Shown: positions 23,294 to 35,850, numbered from the stretch's first letter. The stretch is 64,000 nucleotides of DNA from Diospyros lotus (GCF_014633365.1 NC_068351.1:19271366-19335365), one strand, 5' to 3'. Program-made: numbers and translations. The notes: a model not told the origin generated them from the sequence alone.

Positions 23294-23419
23294 CGTCAGG
23301 CGAGTCTTGACCGACGTAGCGGCATGTCGGCATCCAAACAAGCCAGGCGCTTCGTCACGTGACGCGTCCCTACTTCATGAGAACGGATGACGTCATCCTA
23401 CCCAACCCTTAGGACGTCA
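23294..23419 (+). promoter_or_regulatory. as-1-like/TGA-factor site cluster and W-box upstream of NIMIN gene
   Basis: CGTCA at 23294-23298; W-box TTGACC at 23307-23312; palindrome CGTCACGTGACG at 23353-23364 (two TGACG sites around a CACGTG core); palindrome GATGACGTCATC at 23386-23397; CGTCA at 23415-23419. TGACG sites bind TGA bZIP factors, the DNA-binding partners of NPR1, and W-boxes bind WRKY factors. Both are typical of salicylic-acid-induced promoters, including those of NIMIN genes. They lie about 180-310 bp before the ATG. No clear TATA box was found. Function is inferred from motifs. Confidence 0.75.
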
Positions 23420-23534
23420 CTCCCACCCTTTGATCCAATGGCTGAAACTGACCTGCCTTAGCAAATCACCAGTGGAGGTAGATATCTCTTTTTTCTCCCC
23501 CCAAGTCTTTGTTTATTGTCACAGAGGGACCGCC

Positions 23535-23565
<31 letters not shown>
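23535..23565 (+). repeat. (AG)n-(G)n microsatellite in 5' leader
   Basis: About ten AG repeats followed by a run of eleven G, 36 bp before the NIMIN start codon. Confidence 0.9.
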
Positions 23566-23600
23566 ACTAATTGAGTATTTATCCGTGATTCTTGTGAGAA

Positions 23601-23930
23601 ATGAGCGGTGGAATGGAGGCGGAGAAGAAGAGGAAGAGGGGGGAGGAAGGCGGTGAGGGTGCCAGGAGGAAGACGGAGAGGGAATCAAAGCCGGAGCCCG
23701 AGGCGACAACGCCGACCGAGGAGGAGGTCGACGAGTTCTTCGCTATTCTGCGCCGGATGCACGAGGCCGTCACCTACTTCAAGAACGGAAAATCCGGCGG
23801 CGCTAGCCTGCTCGGGAGCTTAGAGGCTGAAGTTTTATCCGATGTTAACGAAGTTAAGGCCGCCGAGGAAGCGGAGATGGGCGTTTTCGACCTTAACGTC
23901 GCGCCGGCGGCCGAGGATGAGATTGCTTGA
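23601..23930 (+). CDS. NIMIN2: NIMIN-type protein (NPR1/NIM1-interacting), 109 aa
   Basis: Small nuclear regulator expected to bind NPR1 and, through a C-terminal EAR motif, repress salicylic-acid-dependent defence genes. Visible features: a basic nuclear-localisation-like cluster KKRKR (residues 9-13) with more basic residues at 22-27; an acidic lead-in EEEVDEFFAILRRMHEAV (40-57) that carries the conserved DEFF-x-ILRR-x-H core of NIMIN1/2 for NPR1 contact; and FDLNVAP (96-102), an EAR-like DLN motif near the C terminus. The length (109 aa) and lack of introns fit the family. The start at 23601 is the first ATG in frame; Met5 (23613) is a possible alternative. Stop TGA. The core has A48 where the DXFFK form has Lys. 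Assignment to NIMIN2 rather than NIMIN1 rests on the overall layout and is less sure than the family call. Confidence 0.85.
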   Translation: MSGGMEAEKKRKRGEEGGEGARRKTERESKPEPEATTPTEEEVDEFFAILRRMHEAVTYFKNGKSGGASLLGSLEAEVLSDVNEVKAAEEAEMGVFDLNVAPAAEDEIA

Positions 23931-24061
23931 CTTTTTTACGCGTGTGTGCGCTGTCTAATGTAAGCCGCAGAGTTAGATGCCCACGTCATTTCTTCCGTCA
24001 TCTCTTGTAGTTGAACGGGGATAGAGTGGTAATTTCATTCCCCTTTAACTTTCTGTAACAC

Positions 24062-24067
24062 AATAAA
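24062..24067 (+). terminator. Probable polyadenylation signal of NIMIN gene
   Basis: AATAAA 132 bp after the stop codon, followed by T-rich sequence; the 3' UTR is probably about 23931-24100. Confidence 0.6.
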
Positions 24068-24112
24068 TGTATTGTTTATATTTAATGAATTTCAACTACC
24101 TTCACCAGTGTT

Positions 24113-24335
24113 CTCTCTCTCTCTCTCTCTATATTAATTTTCTTTTTTTTATTTTACAATTATCTAGTATTATAAGTTAATTTTTTATGAAAAGGATTAT
24201 TAAATATTAGAATATACTTAAAGTACAAACAAATAAAGTTTTTTTTATTTTATTATTTAGCTATTTATTATATATTATAGATTAAAAATGTTAGTTTACA
24301 TACCAAAAGATAAAACAAAAATTAACATTTTTTTT
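24113..24335. other. (TC)n tract and AT-rich spacer
   Basis: TC microsatellite at 24113-24131, then AT-rich sequence without features. Confidence 0.5.
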
Positions 24336-25390
24336 AAATTTAAGCAACCCCTACTTATGTATAATTATTGATTTCATTTGTGCATGGTTTGTTGCTTATA
24401 TCTTATGTTTCCTTTGTTTCAAACATATTCTTTCTGCTTTGTTGCACCGAGTTTGACCATGATAGCTTTCGTGTGTTGCTTGTGATCATATTCCATTTGG
24501 TTTATCATACATCTTGTTATTTGGTGACTGTGGCTAGTTAGTGGCTTGTTGTGTGTGAACTATCACGGGGGCTTGTGTAAGAGGGCTAACCATGTGGACT
24601 TGTGTAAGGGGGCTACCTCGAGCTTGTGTAAGGGGCTCGAGTGGTTCATACATGGCAAGTAAAGAGGATATCTTGTGCCTGTGTAAGGGGGCCGAGAGGG
24701 AACACCTCATGTTTTATTATTTTTGAGCAAATATTGCTTATTTTATATGCATCTCGGTATTTGTATTTGTAGTTAGTTGTTGGGACATCACAGGGGATCT
24801 CATGCTCTTGCGGTGAGCCTAGACCTCGTGCTTTTGCAGTGAGCTATAATCTTGGGAGATTTGGTTCTTATTTCTACATGTCTCCTGGCAAAGCTACATA
24901 TTGCTCTTGCATGCATAGTTTCTTTCCCTGTACCACTCACTTAGATGTTATTATCTAACTCGGGTGTTTTATATCTTTGGAACATTCACCGTTTCAGGTA
25001 TATGAGATGTACCAAGTGACACAGGTTTCAGTGCAAATAAGGGTAAAGAGATGGTGCTTAGCTAACTCTGGATTTTTATTTCATTATGTACCCCTATAAC
25101 CAAGTGATGTATTGTAAATAACATATAGGATACTCAATGTTGTAAATGGTGTGTGTGGGTGTCGTACAATTGTACCTGCTATGATGTGTTGTGTTTTATG
25201 GAGTGTTGAAGATCGTATATATTTCTTATACTTGTAAAGGAAATTTAGTTGAAACCTCTTTATTTAACTTTGGTTAAACTTGCAAGTTCGATCCAATACT
25301 TCTGTTGGTAAAGGTTTTCATAATGCCTATAGATGATGTCTTAATTATATTTCAAATTATTGCGTATTTGAAAAAAATGAGACGTTATAA
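24336..25390 (+). mobile_element. Gypsy-type LTR fragment (3' portion)
   Basis: Contains four spaced copies of cttgtgtaagggggct-like text (24571-24690), a hairpin TTAGAT-gttatt-ATCTAA (24941-24958) followed by ggaacattcaccgtttcag. This is the same order as in the LTR at 31669-33753. A possible end gagacgttata is at about 25390, where TTACA may have decayed. The start and TSD were not found. Confidence 0.5.
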
Positions 25391-26199
25391 CCATCGAAGA
25401 ATTGCCGTCACTTTGAGGAATTGGAATTCCTGTCACTTTGATTAGATCTCCTAATTGATCATACCCACTTTTTCAACAACTATTGTGATCTTCAAAATCA
25501 CTGGTATTTATAGTCTTGAATATCCTTTGCAAAATTCAAATCATTGAAGATCAAAATCGTAAAGGACCAATCTACAAAAAATTAGCCATGAGTAATTACT
25601 TAAATCAAAACTGTTAAAAATTTCAGAAGGTAGTCGATAATTTATTTTGAAATTTGAAAAATTAGTTGACTATTTTTCTAGGTTTAAAAAGCAGTCAATT
25701 GTTTAATCATGAAACATTGATCCATAAAGAATGCACTAAAATCGGTCAACTTGATTTCAAAAATAGTCGATAGTTTTTCTTAACTAATCGACAATCTTAG
25801 ATAAGAAGTCAACAATATAGGTTAACAATTTCTTTATTAGATTCAATGTTTAAATGATTTTTCTTCTATTTTAGAACTATTTTTTTCCTTTTAAGAACTT
25901 TGACAAGATTTCATAATCAACAAGCTTTCACTTATTTAAATTAAAAGACAAGTTCAAAACTTCAAAACAGAAATGATCAAAATAGTTTAAGTTCAAAATC
26001 TTGAACTCCAAAACATTTATTTCAATATCATCAACACTTATTGAAATTTGTGTCAAGATACTCATAATCAAAATATCATTAAAATCAAACCAACAACATT
26101 GCGCACAATACCAATAGCCCATGACTTCTCATGATATTACCATCATAAAATATATACTCGAAAAGTCTTTCGTGTGCTTATTATTACCCACTATGATTT
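25391..26199. other. Unassigned AT-rich sequence
   Basis: Repeats the phrase agtcgataatttat/agtcaattgttt several times (25629-25815), apparently low-complexity. No gene seen. Confidence 0.35.
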
Positions 26200-26530
26200 T
26201 ATCCTATCATTAATAATTATCTTAGTAACATTAATCATAATAATAACAATGGTATTACTGACGATGATAATAATAATAAAGGTAATTATAATAATAATTA
26301 TAGCTTTGATATAAGTAGTATAGTCAGTAATGGTAGTATTGATAACAATCATATATCAATTATAATATTATTAATAATAATAACAATAAGTAAAACATTA
26401 TTGTTAATGGAAATAATATTAATATTAATAATGACAAGTAATAACAGTGTTATTAATTGTAATAATATTGATCATTAATAAGTAATAACAATAATATTAA
26501 TTACATATATAATTAACATTATTTATAACA
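26200..26530. repeat. Degenerate TAA/AAT trinucleotide repeat tract
   Basis: More than 300 bp dominated by ataataata-type triplets interrupted by C and G. Confidence 0.8.
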
Positions 26531-29500
26531 AGTCAGAAACTGAAAGAGTAGTCAATCGAAGAGACGTTGGTGGCAGCGGCAGCCTGGCTGGTTTGGCATT
26601 TAATTTCACACCACTGCCACCATTGACCATCCCTAATCTCCAGTCATATCAATGGAGGAGCATCCCAACTGTCAAAAAAGACAGCCAAAACTGACACCAT
26701 GAACCTCAAAACAAGAGAATACCGTATAGCAAGCAAACACACCGACACTTCTCCAGCGACTCTGTGCACGCGACCAACAACCATACTCTTTTCCCTCAAC
26801 CAGAAATGGAATGGTATCCAGGCAAGGTGTAGAGCGTTAAGGGCTCAAACCATCGTCAAAATAACCAATTAAGATATCAATGATAGTCGAATTTGAAAAA
26901 AGGGGCAATACCTGTCGGCAGATTTTTTTTTTAGTGAAGAGTAGGCTTCCACATCGCTCGTTGCTTGTTCGTTGGTTTCCTAGAGGTGGCATGAAGGCCA
27001 ATGAGCATTGTCACTGCGCTAGAAAGGGTTCGTAAAACACCTCTCTCTTGGGAGTGTTATTAAACCAAAAATTGGGTTTAATATTGCCACCGCCAAGTCT
27101 TACCTTTTAAATTTTTGGGGATTTTTTTTTTTTGAAAAATAATTACAATTAATTCAACTTCTCTTATTAAATTAATTCTTTCTCCTTCTCCTCTACTGAG
27201 TCCCTTTACATTTTTCTTTGATTAAATAAGTTAACCCAATAATCATTACTAAGTCTTACCCTTAATCCATTTAAAAACACAACCATTTATTCTAAAATCA
27301 TGGGGGGTGATAATTAAAGTTTCAATGTATTTAGATCGAATCTCAATTTTTAGAGAGTCATCTTTAGCCTACCATTAGGTTTCAAAGGCTCACAAAGTTT
27401 TTCATTAATTAATATAGTTCAGTAGAATATTTGAAATGCACATTTAGTCATCAAAATTTATGAAAATTTCAAAGCTACTATAACACTTATAATATGACCT
27501 TATGTGAAAATATCATCCTCAAATAACATCATTTGATCAGTTGAAAAATTAGATAAAATTAGTTATTCACAGTTGCATTCCTATTATAGCACACTTCTAT
27601 ATTTCAAGTATTTGACTGACTAAATCTCCACATTTTCATGGAAGTCATATACTATTATAAACCTCATTTGATGAATTACAACATAGCCAAAATGATTTTA
27701 ATTTATTAATGTTTGAATTTTTTGAATTTGACTCTTTTAAGTTAATTGGTTTGATCGAGCAACTGTACTATGCATTCATTGTCAAGTTAGACAAATCTTT
27801 TCTTAAAAATTCTAAAAGATACATAACTAAGTTTGATGGAAACTTGATTTTCTTACTCATCAAGTGTTTTTCAATGCCAAAAAATCATTTTAAAGGCTCT
27901 ACAGATTCTTTTAAGCATCGAAAGAAGTTACAAGGTTCGATCCAAACGTTTTTGTGCTTTTAAAATAAATTTCACCCTTAAATCTATAGTTGATGATTTT
28001 ATACGAACTAGATATTTGAGGGTGATGCCCATTAAAGTGTTAGTGAACAAACTTATCCTAGAGTTGAACAAGAAGGTTAAGTAATCTCTAGTTGTATACA
28101 AGGGAAATTATAATTAAAAAAAAATAAATTTGATTTATACTTCTAGAAGAAGAAACATAATTCTCTAAACTTTTCTTTAGTTATGCTTTTGAAGAGGTGG
28201 GATATTATTGTTTTCCTTTGAATGAGGTGTAGTGGATGGTAGATTCTCTAAACTCGTAACTCGAAATGACTCTACAAACACATAACCCTGCCCAGCCCAA
28301 TCAAGGGAGTGTTTTTTCTTCAATGGAAGGTCAGCCTATTATTCCATCCATGTCTATCCATAAGTAGTGAGAGTGAGCTTGGTTCTTCGGTGCCCGGCTA
28401 TTTCCCTTCTTCTAGGGGGTACTTGATTGATCAAGAGAAAGATCCACTTTTTTGCCCCTTATGATATGGGGGTCGTTAGCACTACCAGTGCATTTGTTTA
28501 TATATCTACTTGTTTGCTACCCTTAATAATGCCTTCTGTCAATAAGAGTGAGCATGTTTCCCAGCTCTCGGTCTTTCTAAACAATAAGAAGTTCTAATAA
28601 ATTCAGCCTCGTCATGTTTGGTTGAGGTTAGAATTTATAATTAAAGGTGGGTAAAGATGGTTGTAGTAGATTCTTTCGACCGAGTCCAAGTGACAAAGTC
28701 TTGAGGCCTAGGCAATAAGAAACATCCTAGGAATTGCAAGTTGCCCACTTTTGAGACACATATCCTGTATATGTTTCAAGGATTTGGTATTCTCTCCAAA
28801 TCTTTTGAGAACATATTGATAGGCTTATTATGCTTTGCTTGATACTCTTTGACTATTTCTCTTGCAGTGATAATCGAACATAGTTGATGTTTAAGAAAAG
28901 AATGCATAGGGGAAAAATGACGAAGGAAATGCCCAACTAAATAAAGATTTTTACAAAATAAGTAGTCTTAAATTCTTACGTGACGATTTAAACAAGACGT
29001 ACGTACTTGAGAACAATTATGCCCACAATTATTACATGGGGAAGACAAGGTGTTAGTTTGAGTAATTAATCAAAATTACAAGTTGCACCCTTCAAGACAA
29101 TAGCTAATAATAATAAAGGGAAAATATTAATTATTCCTAATGTAAGTAAAACATCCTTTTGTTATCACCTTTGCACTATGAAACGGTTTGATCTTAATCT
29201 ACTTCATTATCACCTTTTAATCGCTTTATTTACCTTTTATCTGCCCTTGGCAACCTCTAAGGTATCCAAGGCCTTGAGTAGCGCTCATTATAGGTTCATT
29301 AATTATAAAGGCTCCAGTCACTAGCAGGACGACTTCAGTGGCGTAGTCAACATCCATCAATGATCGTTTCATCCAGGGTGGTCCCATGCTCGAACTAATT
29401 AAATCTTGGCATTAAGCATGAGACGATACTATTGTACTCCTTAAATTATATTTTAAATTATATAAAAAAATTATCTTTTGTGTCTCAAACGTCGCCTCAC

Positions 29501-30109
29501 TACTTTAGATGAGGAATATTTTAGTCATGTGACTCACCACCTCACGACGCCTTAATTTACCACTTTGAGTAAGAAGTATTTTAGATATTTTAACTATATT
29601 ATGTAATTTAAAATATAATCCATGATATATTAATAATATTTTTTTTAGATATATATATTTATTTATGTCTATATATATTCGTGTAGGTACATATATATAA
29701 AGTGTTTTGATGAAAGGAAAATAATATTTCTAAATTTCCTAGTAAAATAAAGTGTTTACCACAATTAATTTAGTAAGTCTTCTTTGTTTTTTTTTTATGA
29801 TGTTATTTGTAGGGATGACAATTAATGGATACTCTATAATGCTCATATCTTTAGTTAATAACTAAATAATTATTGTGGGATTTGTAGGAGTGCGGGAGAC
29901 CTTGGTCAGCTAATTTCAGGGCCATCCCGGTTTTATTTTTTAATTAATTATTTTAATCTTTTTCCTTATGACATAACACCACTTTACTACTTTATGTTAT
30001 TGTTTTCATTTTCTTGTATTTTAGCGTACAATTTAGAATCTTCTAGTTGTTGCTTTTTAACATTTTACTTTTACTAACTAATGTGATATTATCTAAATTA
30101 CTAAAATAC
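26531..30109. other. Long stretch with no recognisable gene
   Basis: Mixed composition: moderately GC-rich at 26531-27060 and 28240-28620, AT-rich elsewhere. The 84-codon ORF at 27709-27963 lacks a recognisable domain. 29470-29600 has short inverted words (gtcgcctcactactttaga .. cacgacgccttaatttacca). I found no TE boundary; decayed retroelement DNA is likely. Confidence 0.35.
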
Positions 30110-30810
30110 CTCCTACGCACTAGCTGTCTTGCTCGTCACGTGAATTGCCCAACATATTGGCACATGGCAAGTCCATAATGTGGAGTGAGGAACAGTCTTC
30201 TACGACTAGTTAAAGGATATGTGACAACACTTGCAAACCAATCCGGAGTGGAGTTCGAAAATCCGGACCAGACTATGTGACTCGTCCAGAAAATCTAGAC
30301 CAGACCAGACAATCTGGAGTGGAATCAAGAAAATCTGGACCATACTAGAAAATTCGGAGTGGAGTCTAGGAGCCAGGCCGAACCACGCGATTTTATCTCA
30401 AGTACCCTATAACGGTCTTACCTATAAAAAGTAGGGGCCCTGACTAGGTATGGACATCTCTCCAGCTCTTACATTTTCTGCTACTCGCATTTACTCTAGT
30501 AACTTGAGCGTTAGAGTCTACCCTGGGGGATCCGAGCCCCGTCGCTCCGTTGTCTTGCAAGCTACATTATCAAGGTCCATCCATCGAGGCAGCATGTAGT
30601 GGTCAGTCTCAACCTGACCAGGAAATCCCAACCTGACCAGGGGATCCCAGCCTAACTAGCTTGCCCAGCTTGACCAACCTAACTAGCCCTGTCGCTCCAT
30701 TGTCTTGCAGGCTACATTCCCACAGATAGCGCTAGACATAGTTGAGTCCAAAGTTTCCATTCCCGAGGTCCATTTGTCGAGGCGACATGTGGTGGTCGGT
30801 CTCAAATCAT
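30110..30810 (+). mobile_element. LTR fragment of a gypsy-type element
   Basis: Irregular repeats of an aatctggaccaga/aatccggagtgg motif (30238-30365) precede a TATA-like cctataaaaagtagggg (30420-30436) and a cttgagcgttagagt..ctgggggatc segment. The block gtcgctccgttgtcttgca .. ggtccatccatcgaggc .. gtggtcagtct (30541-30610) recurs at about 30690-30800. Boundaries not found. Confidence 0.5.
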
Positions 30811-31044
30811 CATCACTAACATTATATTTCTTTATTAGGAAATTATTGTGAGATTATTTAAATTATGAATTTAAATATGTTAAAATAAGATTTATCAAGT
30901 ATATAGTTATCCACCCAATACATCGTGATATAAGGATGAATGGTTAAACAAAAACCTTGAGCATAAGGGGTCAAGGTCAGCAACATAGACATTAATATGG
31001 AGATGTGTATAATAGAATGGAGGGAGGAGCCTCCTACCCATACC

Positions 31045-31204
31045 CAATGGCAGAGCCACGTTATGGCCAGTTGGGGCCTTGGCCTTAGCTGACTTTTTTA
31101 CTTTTTTAATTTTTTATATATATTATTATAGATAATTATAATTTGGTCAAGTTTAAAATTATAATTTGATCTTAGACTAAAAATCTTTCTTGGCTCCGCC
31201 ACTG
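31045..31204. mobile_element. hAT MITE with perfect 8-bp TSD
   Basis: The 160-bp element has ends CAATGGCAGAGCCA and, in reverse, CAGTGGCGGAGCCA. It is flanked by CCCATACC at 31037-31044 and 31205-31212. The termini match the hAT element at 22182-23112. No coding capacity. Confidence 0.92.
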
Positions 31205-31668
31205 CCCATACCCTTCCCATTGTCATTCCTAACTATTTGTATACTGAGTTTGTATACTTAATAAATTACAAATATTTTTTATAAAATTATTAATTAATTA
31301 AATAACTTTATGAATAATCACTAATCCATTGTAAATGTAGTACTAATGGTTTTTGGAGTCTACATGGAAGTGTACAAACTCTGTCTACAAATAACATTCA
31401 AATATTGGGTATATCTTACAGACTATTTTTGAAATTTGCTTAAATAGCACCAACCATTCTTGTGCTTTCAAATATGACATTGACATCCATTGACTTAAGT
31501 GACTGAAATGACCGGAGGGAGTACCCTGGACCCTAGATTTTTAAGGAAAATAATATGGGAATGACGAGTAATACGAGTTATGATTTTAGACATCAAAATA
31601 AGTTGGATCGGGAACAGTTTTCGGTATAGCTATCTACTAGGTTGAGAAAACTGAATGATCATAAGGGA
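31205..31668. other. Unassigned; perhaps outer part of the next LTR
   Basis: The text from about 31505 (taccctggaccctagattttt) resembles the way related LTRs begin, so the LTR listed from 31669 may in fact start here in damaged form. Confidence 0.3.
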
Positions 31669-33753
31669 TGTAATACTTGAGATTTTTAGATTCAGATACT
31701 TGAGGAAATAGGATATTTTAAGAGATTGTGGATGTTAAGAGATAAAAGTTCAATTTCTGAGCCAGAGGCAAAATTATAATTTTTGAGGCTCGGGTAAAAG
31801 TGTAATTTATCTAAAACTTAGGGGTATTAGCGTAATTAACCCATTCTTCAGGGACTAAAATGCAATTAAAAATTAATCCAGGGACCATGTTGAAAAGGGT
31901 CTAAGTGCAATTACCCAAAAGTTCGGGTCAAAGTATAATTCTTGAAATCTTTTTACTAGGGGCATTTGGGAGATTCAAGAAAAGTCTTGTAATGACTTTA
32001 GAGATAAGGATAAAGTCTCATCATGACTTTAGAGATAAAGTCTCATGATGACATTAGAGATATGATGAAGGCTTATGATAATTTTAAGGATAAGATTTGA
32101 ATAAGATTTGATTGGATAAGATAAGATTTGACTGGATAAGATTTTGTTGAATATGATTTGATTTGGATAAAGATTTGATTTGAATGAGATTTGATTCGGA
32201 TAACAATGATTATATAAAATCTTAGAAGATTTAAAATGATTGCAGAATATCTTAGAAGATTTGATAATGATTATATAATATCTTGAAAGATTTACAATAA
32301 TTGCAGAAGATTTTAGAAGATTTGGAAATGATTATAAAAGATTTAGAATGATTGCAGAATATCTTAGAAGATTTGGTAATGATTATATAATATCTTGGAA
32401 GATTTACAATAATTGCAGAAGATCTTAGAAGATTTGGAATGATTGGAAAAGATTTTGGAAGATTTGAAATGATTACAGAATATGTGTTTCTTGGTGGCTA
32501 AGTTTTCAAAACCTATAAATAGGGATTCATGGCCAAAGGTTTCTCATTCGAAATTGTGAGAAGTTTGTGTTAGACAAGAATGCTTCGGGTTTAGTGGATA
32601 GAGGGCTTTTTAAGCATACGCGAAGCATCACACGCGCAGAGCACTTGGGTAGAAAGTGAGGGCGTGTAAGGATGTGATTTGGTCAAAATACCTGAGGAGT
32701 TGCTTGAAAATCGAGGTTGGACACAAGATTTGAGGTGTTCTGAGTTTCTTTTAAGGTGAGTGGTTTGACTCTAGTTTACCTTTGTTTTGGATATGTCTTG
32801 GTGTGAGTGTAGTGAGTTCAAGTGAATGAGTGACACGGTAGGGCACTCGAGACTATAACTCGGGATGCTATGCTTATGCGTTTTATTCATGTATATATGG
32901 CATCATTTGCATATTGATCATGTGGTATATCGCATCAACTATTTTTTTTTTTACTTGCAAAAGAGTCGGTGCATGGTGTGTGATTTTCATATCATCGGGG
33001 TATTGATTTTTGTGTCATTATTGAGTCCGTATGGGACGAGATAAGGTCTTCTTGAGAATGAGACAAGGTTAATCCTGGTGAACGAGTGACACAGTAGGGC
33101 ACTCGAGAGATTAAGTATGTCATGGCAAAGTCAACTCCAACGGTGTGTGAAAGGTGTTTTCCATGGGAGGTTGAGTATGTTAGGGAGATTTCTCAAGATA
33201 GACATGTTTGCATGTGTCGTTTTGTCTGTGTATGCCATGCTCGTATGTCTTTCATGCATTTTGTAAACTATTTCATGCCGTCACTTAGATGTTTTGTCAT
33301 CTAACTTGGGTTATGCCCCTGGAACGTTCAATGTTCCAGCCAGAGACTGCTGCGAGGGCAAGGACATGGCCGGTTGAAGGTCAATGGTGCTTAGATTGAT
33401 AGTCATTGTAACCTTTTGGGGTTTTAGTATGTAATCCAACTTGTGTATGAATAGTTGTACGATAACGTTGTTATCATTTGGGTTATCTGTATTACGTATT
33501 TTGTTATGGAAATACTATGTAAGAATCATTGTATTTAATAATAATGTATCCACTGCGTTATGATATGTCTCGTTTAGTTGTTAAGATTATTGATCTTGTT
33601 AAGTTAAACGGGCAAGACTGGGGTTTTCGGGATCCTGTGTGTGCATGTGAAGGTTGTTTATGAAGCATCGCGCGTGGTGATGAACTTGGAAAAAAAAAAA
33701 AGATTCCCGAAAATACCCTTATAGTGACATGCTCGGCGAGGCGGGGTGTTACA
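31669..33753 (+). mobile_element. Gypsy-type LTR, probably solo
   Basis: A TGTAATACTT start and GGGTGTTACA end, TATA-like tataaatag (32514-32522), a tandem repeat zone (32090-32480) and a hairpin TTAGATG-ttttgt-CATCTAA (33285-33304) followed by the palindromic ggaacgttcaatgttcc (33321-33337). The early sequence matches the solo LTR at 15968. The flanking pentamers (aggga / ttacc) do not match, so either the true start lies upstream or the copy is rearranged. Confidence 0.65.
32090..32480 (+). repeat. Tandem repeats in LTR upstream of TATA
   Basis: First gattggataaga/gatttgaatgaga units, then repeats of agaagatttggaatgatt and atcttagaagatttg, with a higher-order period of about 60-130 bp. Confidence 0.8.
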
Positions 33754-35099
33754 TTACCTCTTTTCCTTGAAGCTTCAAGCCCTCACTTGCCAAGACTTTC
33801 TCTTTGGCTTTCAACCACCTTAAGAAAAATATTCTTAAAGCATTAAGATCTTGAAGACTAGAGAAATGAAAGGAGAATGAAGACTTTCTTTCTTCCTATA
33901 AGAGATTTAAATCAAGGCTTACCTTTCTCTCCTTTGGAAGCTCACAAGAGAACTCTCATTGATCTCTAATTTTTTCCACCAAGCAAAACCTCCTCTTAGA
34001 GATTTCTCTTCCTTTATATATTAAGTCTTGACATCTCACAAGTTCAAGACTAATTTTTAGTCCTTGATCAATCTTTTGAAGAATAAATCCCTACCCTTGA
34101 AACTAGCACAATCCTTGTGCTTTTGATAACTTAATCCTAGCTTTTGATTGAGAAAGAACTAATCTCTACTCTCTAAAGAAACACAATCCTTGTCATTTAG
34201 TCTCTTTAAATCTCCACCCTTGATGATAAACTAGAGACTAAATCTCCATCATCCATTCTTTTATTAGGCTTATTAGATATTTATTTAATTTACAAATTTG
34301 GCAATCCATGCTACTTTCAAGACTCAATTGTAGCCATTAGATCTTGATCATTTTCAAGCTAAATCCTCAACCATTGGATCAATTCTCCAATTCCCATAAT
34401 TCTCCAAATTTCAAAATTAATAAATATTGACTAATTTCAAGATTGACCATTTTCTCCATTTTTCGTTTAATTTAAATCCTATAAATTTTCAAGCATTTAA
34501 TGGAGACTAATATCTTTTTCTTTTTTATTTAATTTAAATTACTCTTGAAAGACGTAATTTCCTTTTATTTGGCATTTATTTTAATCCACCATTTTTCCAC
34601 ATAAATGCATGACTAATTTTCATTTAATAAGAATTTTCTTTAATTCTCACCATAATGACTCTCATTTAATGCTTGAGAGACTAATTTTCTTTTCTTTTTG
34701 AATTTCTTTAAATCTTACTTTTGCTTCACAAGATCATGCCAAGTGTCCCACTTACACTTAATCCAACAATTTCTCATTCCCAAATTTAATTAAATCCCTT
34801 TCCATGAGATCTTGCCAAGTGTCACCAATCTAACCTACTTAGCTTCCATTTTAATTTCTAATTATCCATGCATTTAAACAAGAATTAAATTCTCCCAAAA
34901 TCAATTCTCCAATATAAATAATTTCTCCAAAAATATTTTACTCTTTTATGGGACGGAACTCCAAATTACCGTTTTGCCCCTCCTAAGGCATCCTATATAT
35001 TATGTGCCTTCTCTTTAATTCAAGGGCAATTATGGAAATTTTTATATACCAATATTATCTTAATTGACAATTTTATCATAACTTATCAAGGGTATTACA
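33754..35099 (-). mobile_element. Probable LTR on the minus strand
   Basis: Read on the minus strand it begins TGTAATACCCTTGATAAG at 35099 and has a TATA-like region at 34012-34024. It directly abuts the LTR ending at 33753. The other end is not defined and no TSD was found (right flank ctttg), so one side is likely truncated. Short repeats of tctcc/attctcc type are frequent. Confidence 0.5.
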
Positions 35100-35850
35100 C
35101 TTTGTCACGATAAAACATATGATTTGTATCTAAAATTTTGATTTATTGTGACTAAATAGTACCTATTATGACAAAAATATTTTCTTTTATAACAAAATAA
35201 TTGGTCATAATAAAGTAGTTTAACTGACAAAATACTCTTTGTCACAATATACTTATTAAAACAAGCTTGTTGTGGCTAATGTGTGACAAACTAATTTTGT
35301 TTGTGACAATTTTCATAGTTATTGTGACAAATTAATTTATCATAAGAAGTTTAAATTCTTACAGTGTAGGGCATGACCCAGTTATGAAGAAATTAGGGCT
35401 TTTAAGATTGAAATCTAAGGATGGGATATGTCAAACAACTAAATTGGAAACAAAAGTATTAAGGCTCGCAATCTAAAATTTAGATTTATTGTGACTAAAT
35501 AGTACCTATTATGACAAAAATATTTTCTTTTACAACAAAATAATTGGTCATAATAAACTAGTTTAAGTGACAAAATACTCTTTGTCACAATAAAACTGAT
35601 GATATTATGACAAAACTCGGTTTTGTAACAATATACTTATTAAAACAAGCTTGTTGTGGCTAATGTGTGACAAACTAATTTTGTTTGTGACAATTTTCAT
35701 AGTTATTGTGACAAATTAATTTATCACAAGAAGTCTAAATTCTTGTAGTGTAGGGCATGACCCAATTATGAAGAAATTAGGGCTTTTAAGATTGAAATCT
35801 AAGGATGGGAAAGGTCAAACAATTAGATTGGAAACAAAAGTATTAAGGCT
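35100..35850 (-). mobile_element. Duplicated CACTA-type terminus with flank
   Basis: On the minus strand two termini read CACTACAAGAATTTAGAC (from 35750) and CACTGTAAGAATTTAAAC (from 35366). Each is followed by subterminal gtgacaaattaa.. motifs typical of CACTA elements. The same 100-bp flank (tagggcatgaccca .. gtattaaggct) follows both, so the terminus and its flank were duplicated together with an offset of about 384 bp. Opposite ends and transposase are absent. Confidence 0.65.

Noticed and set aside
23608..23823. Overlapping + strand ORF of 71 codons in the NIMIN gene
   Set aside because: Arg-rich alternative frame over the GC-rich coding sequence; the 23601-23930 frame has the NIMIN and EAR motifs.
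31664..33758. TSD for the LTR at 31669-33753
   Set aside because: Flanking pentamers aggga and ttacc differ, so insertion boundaries were left open.
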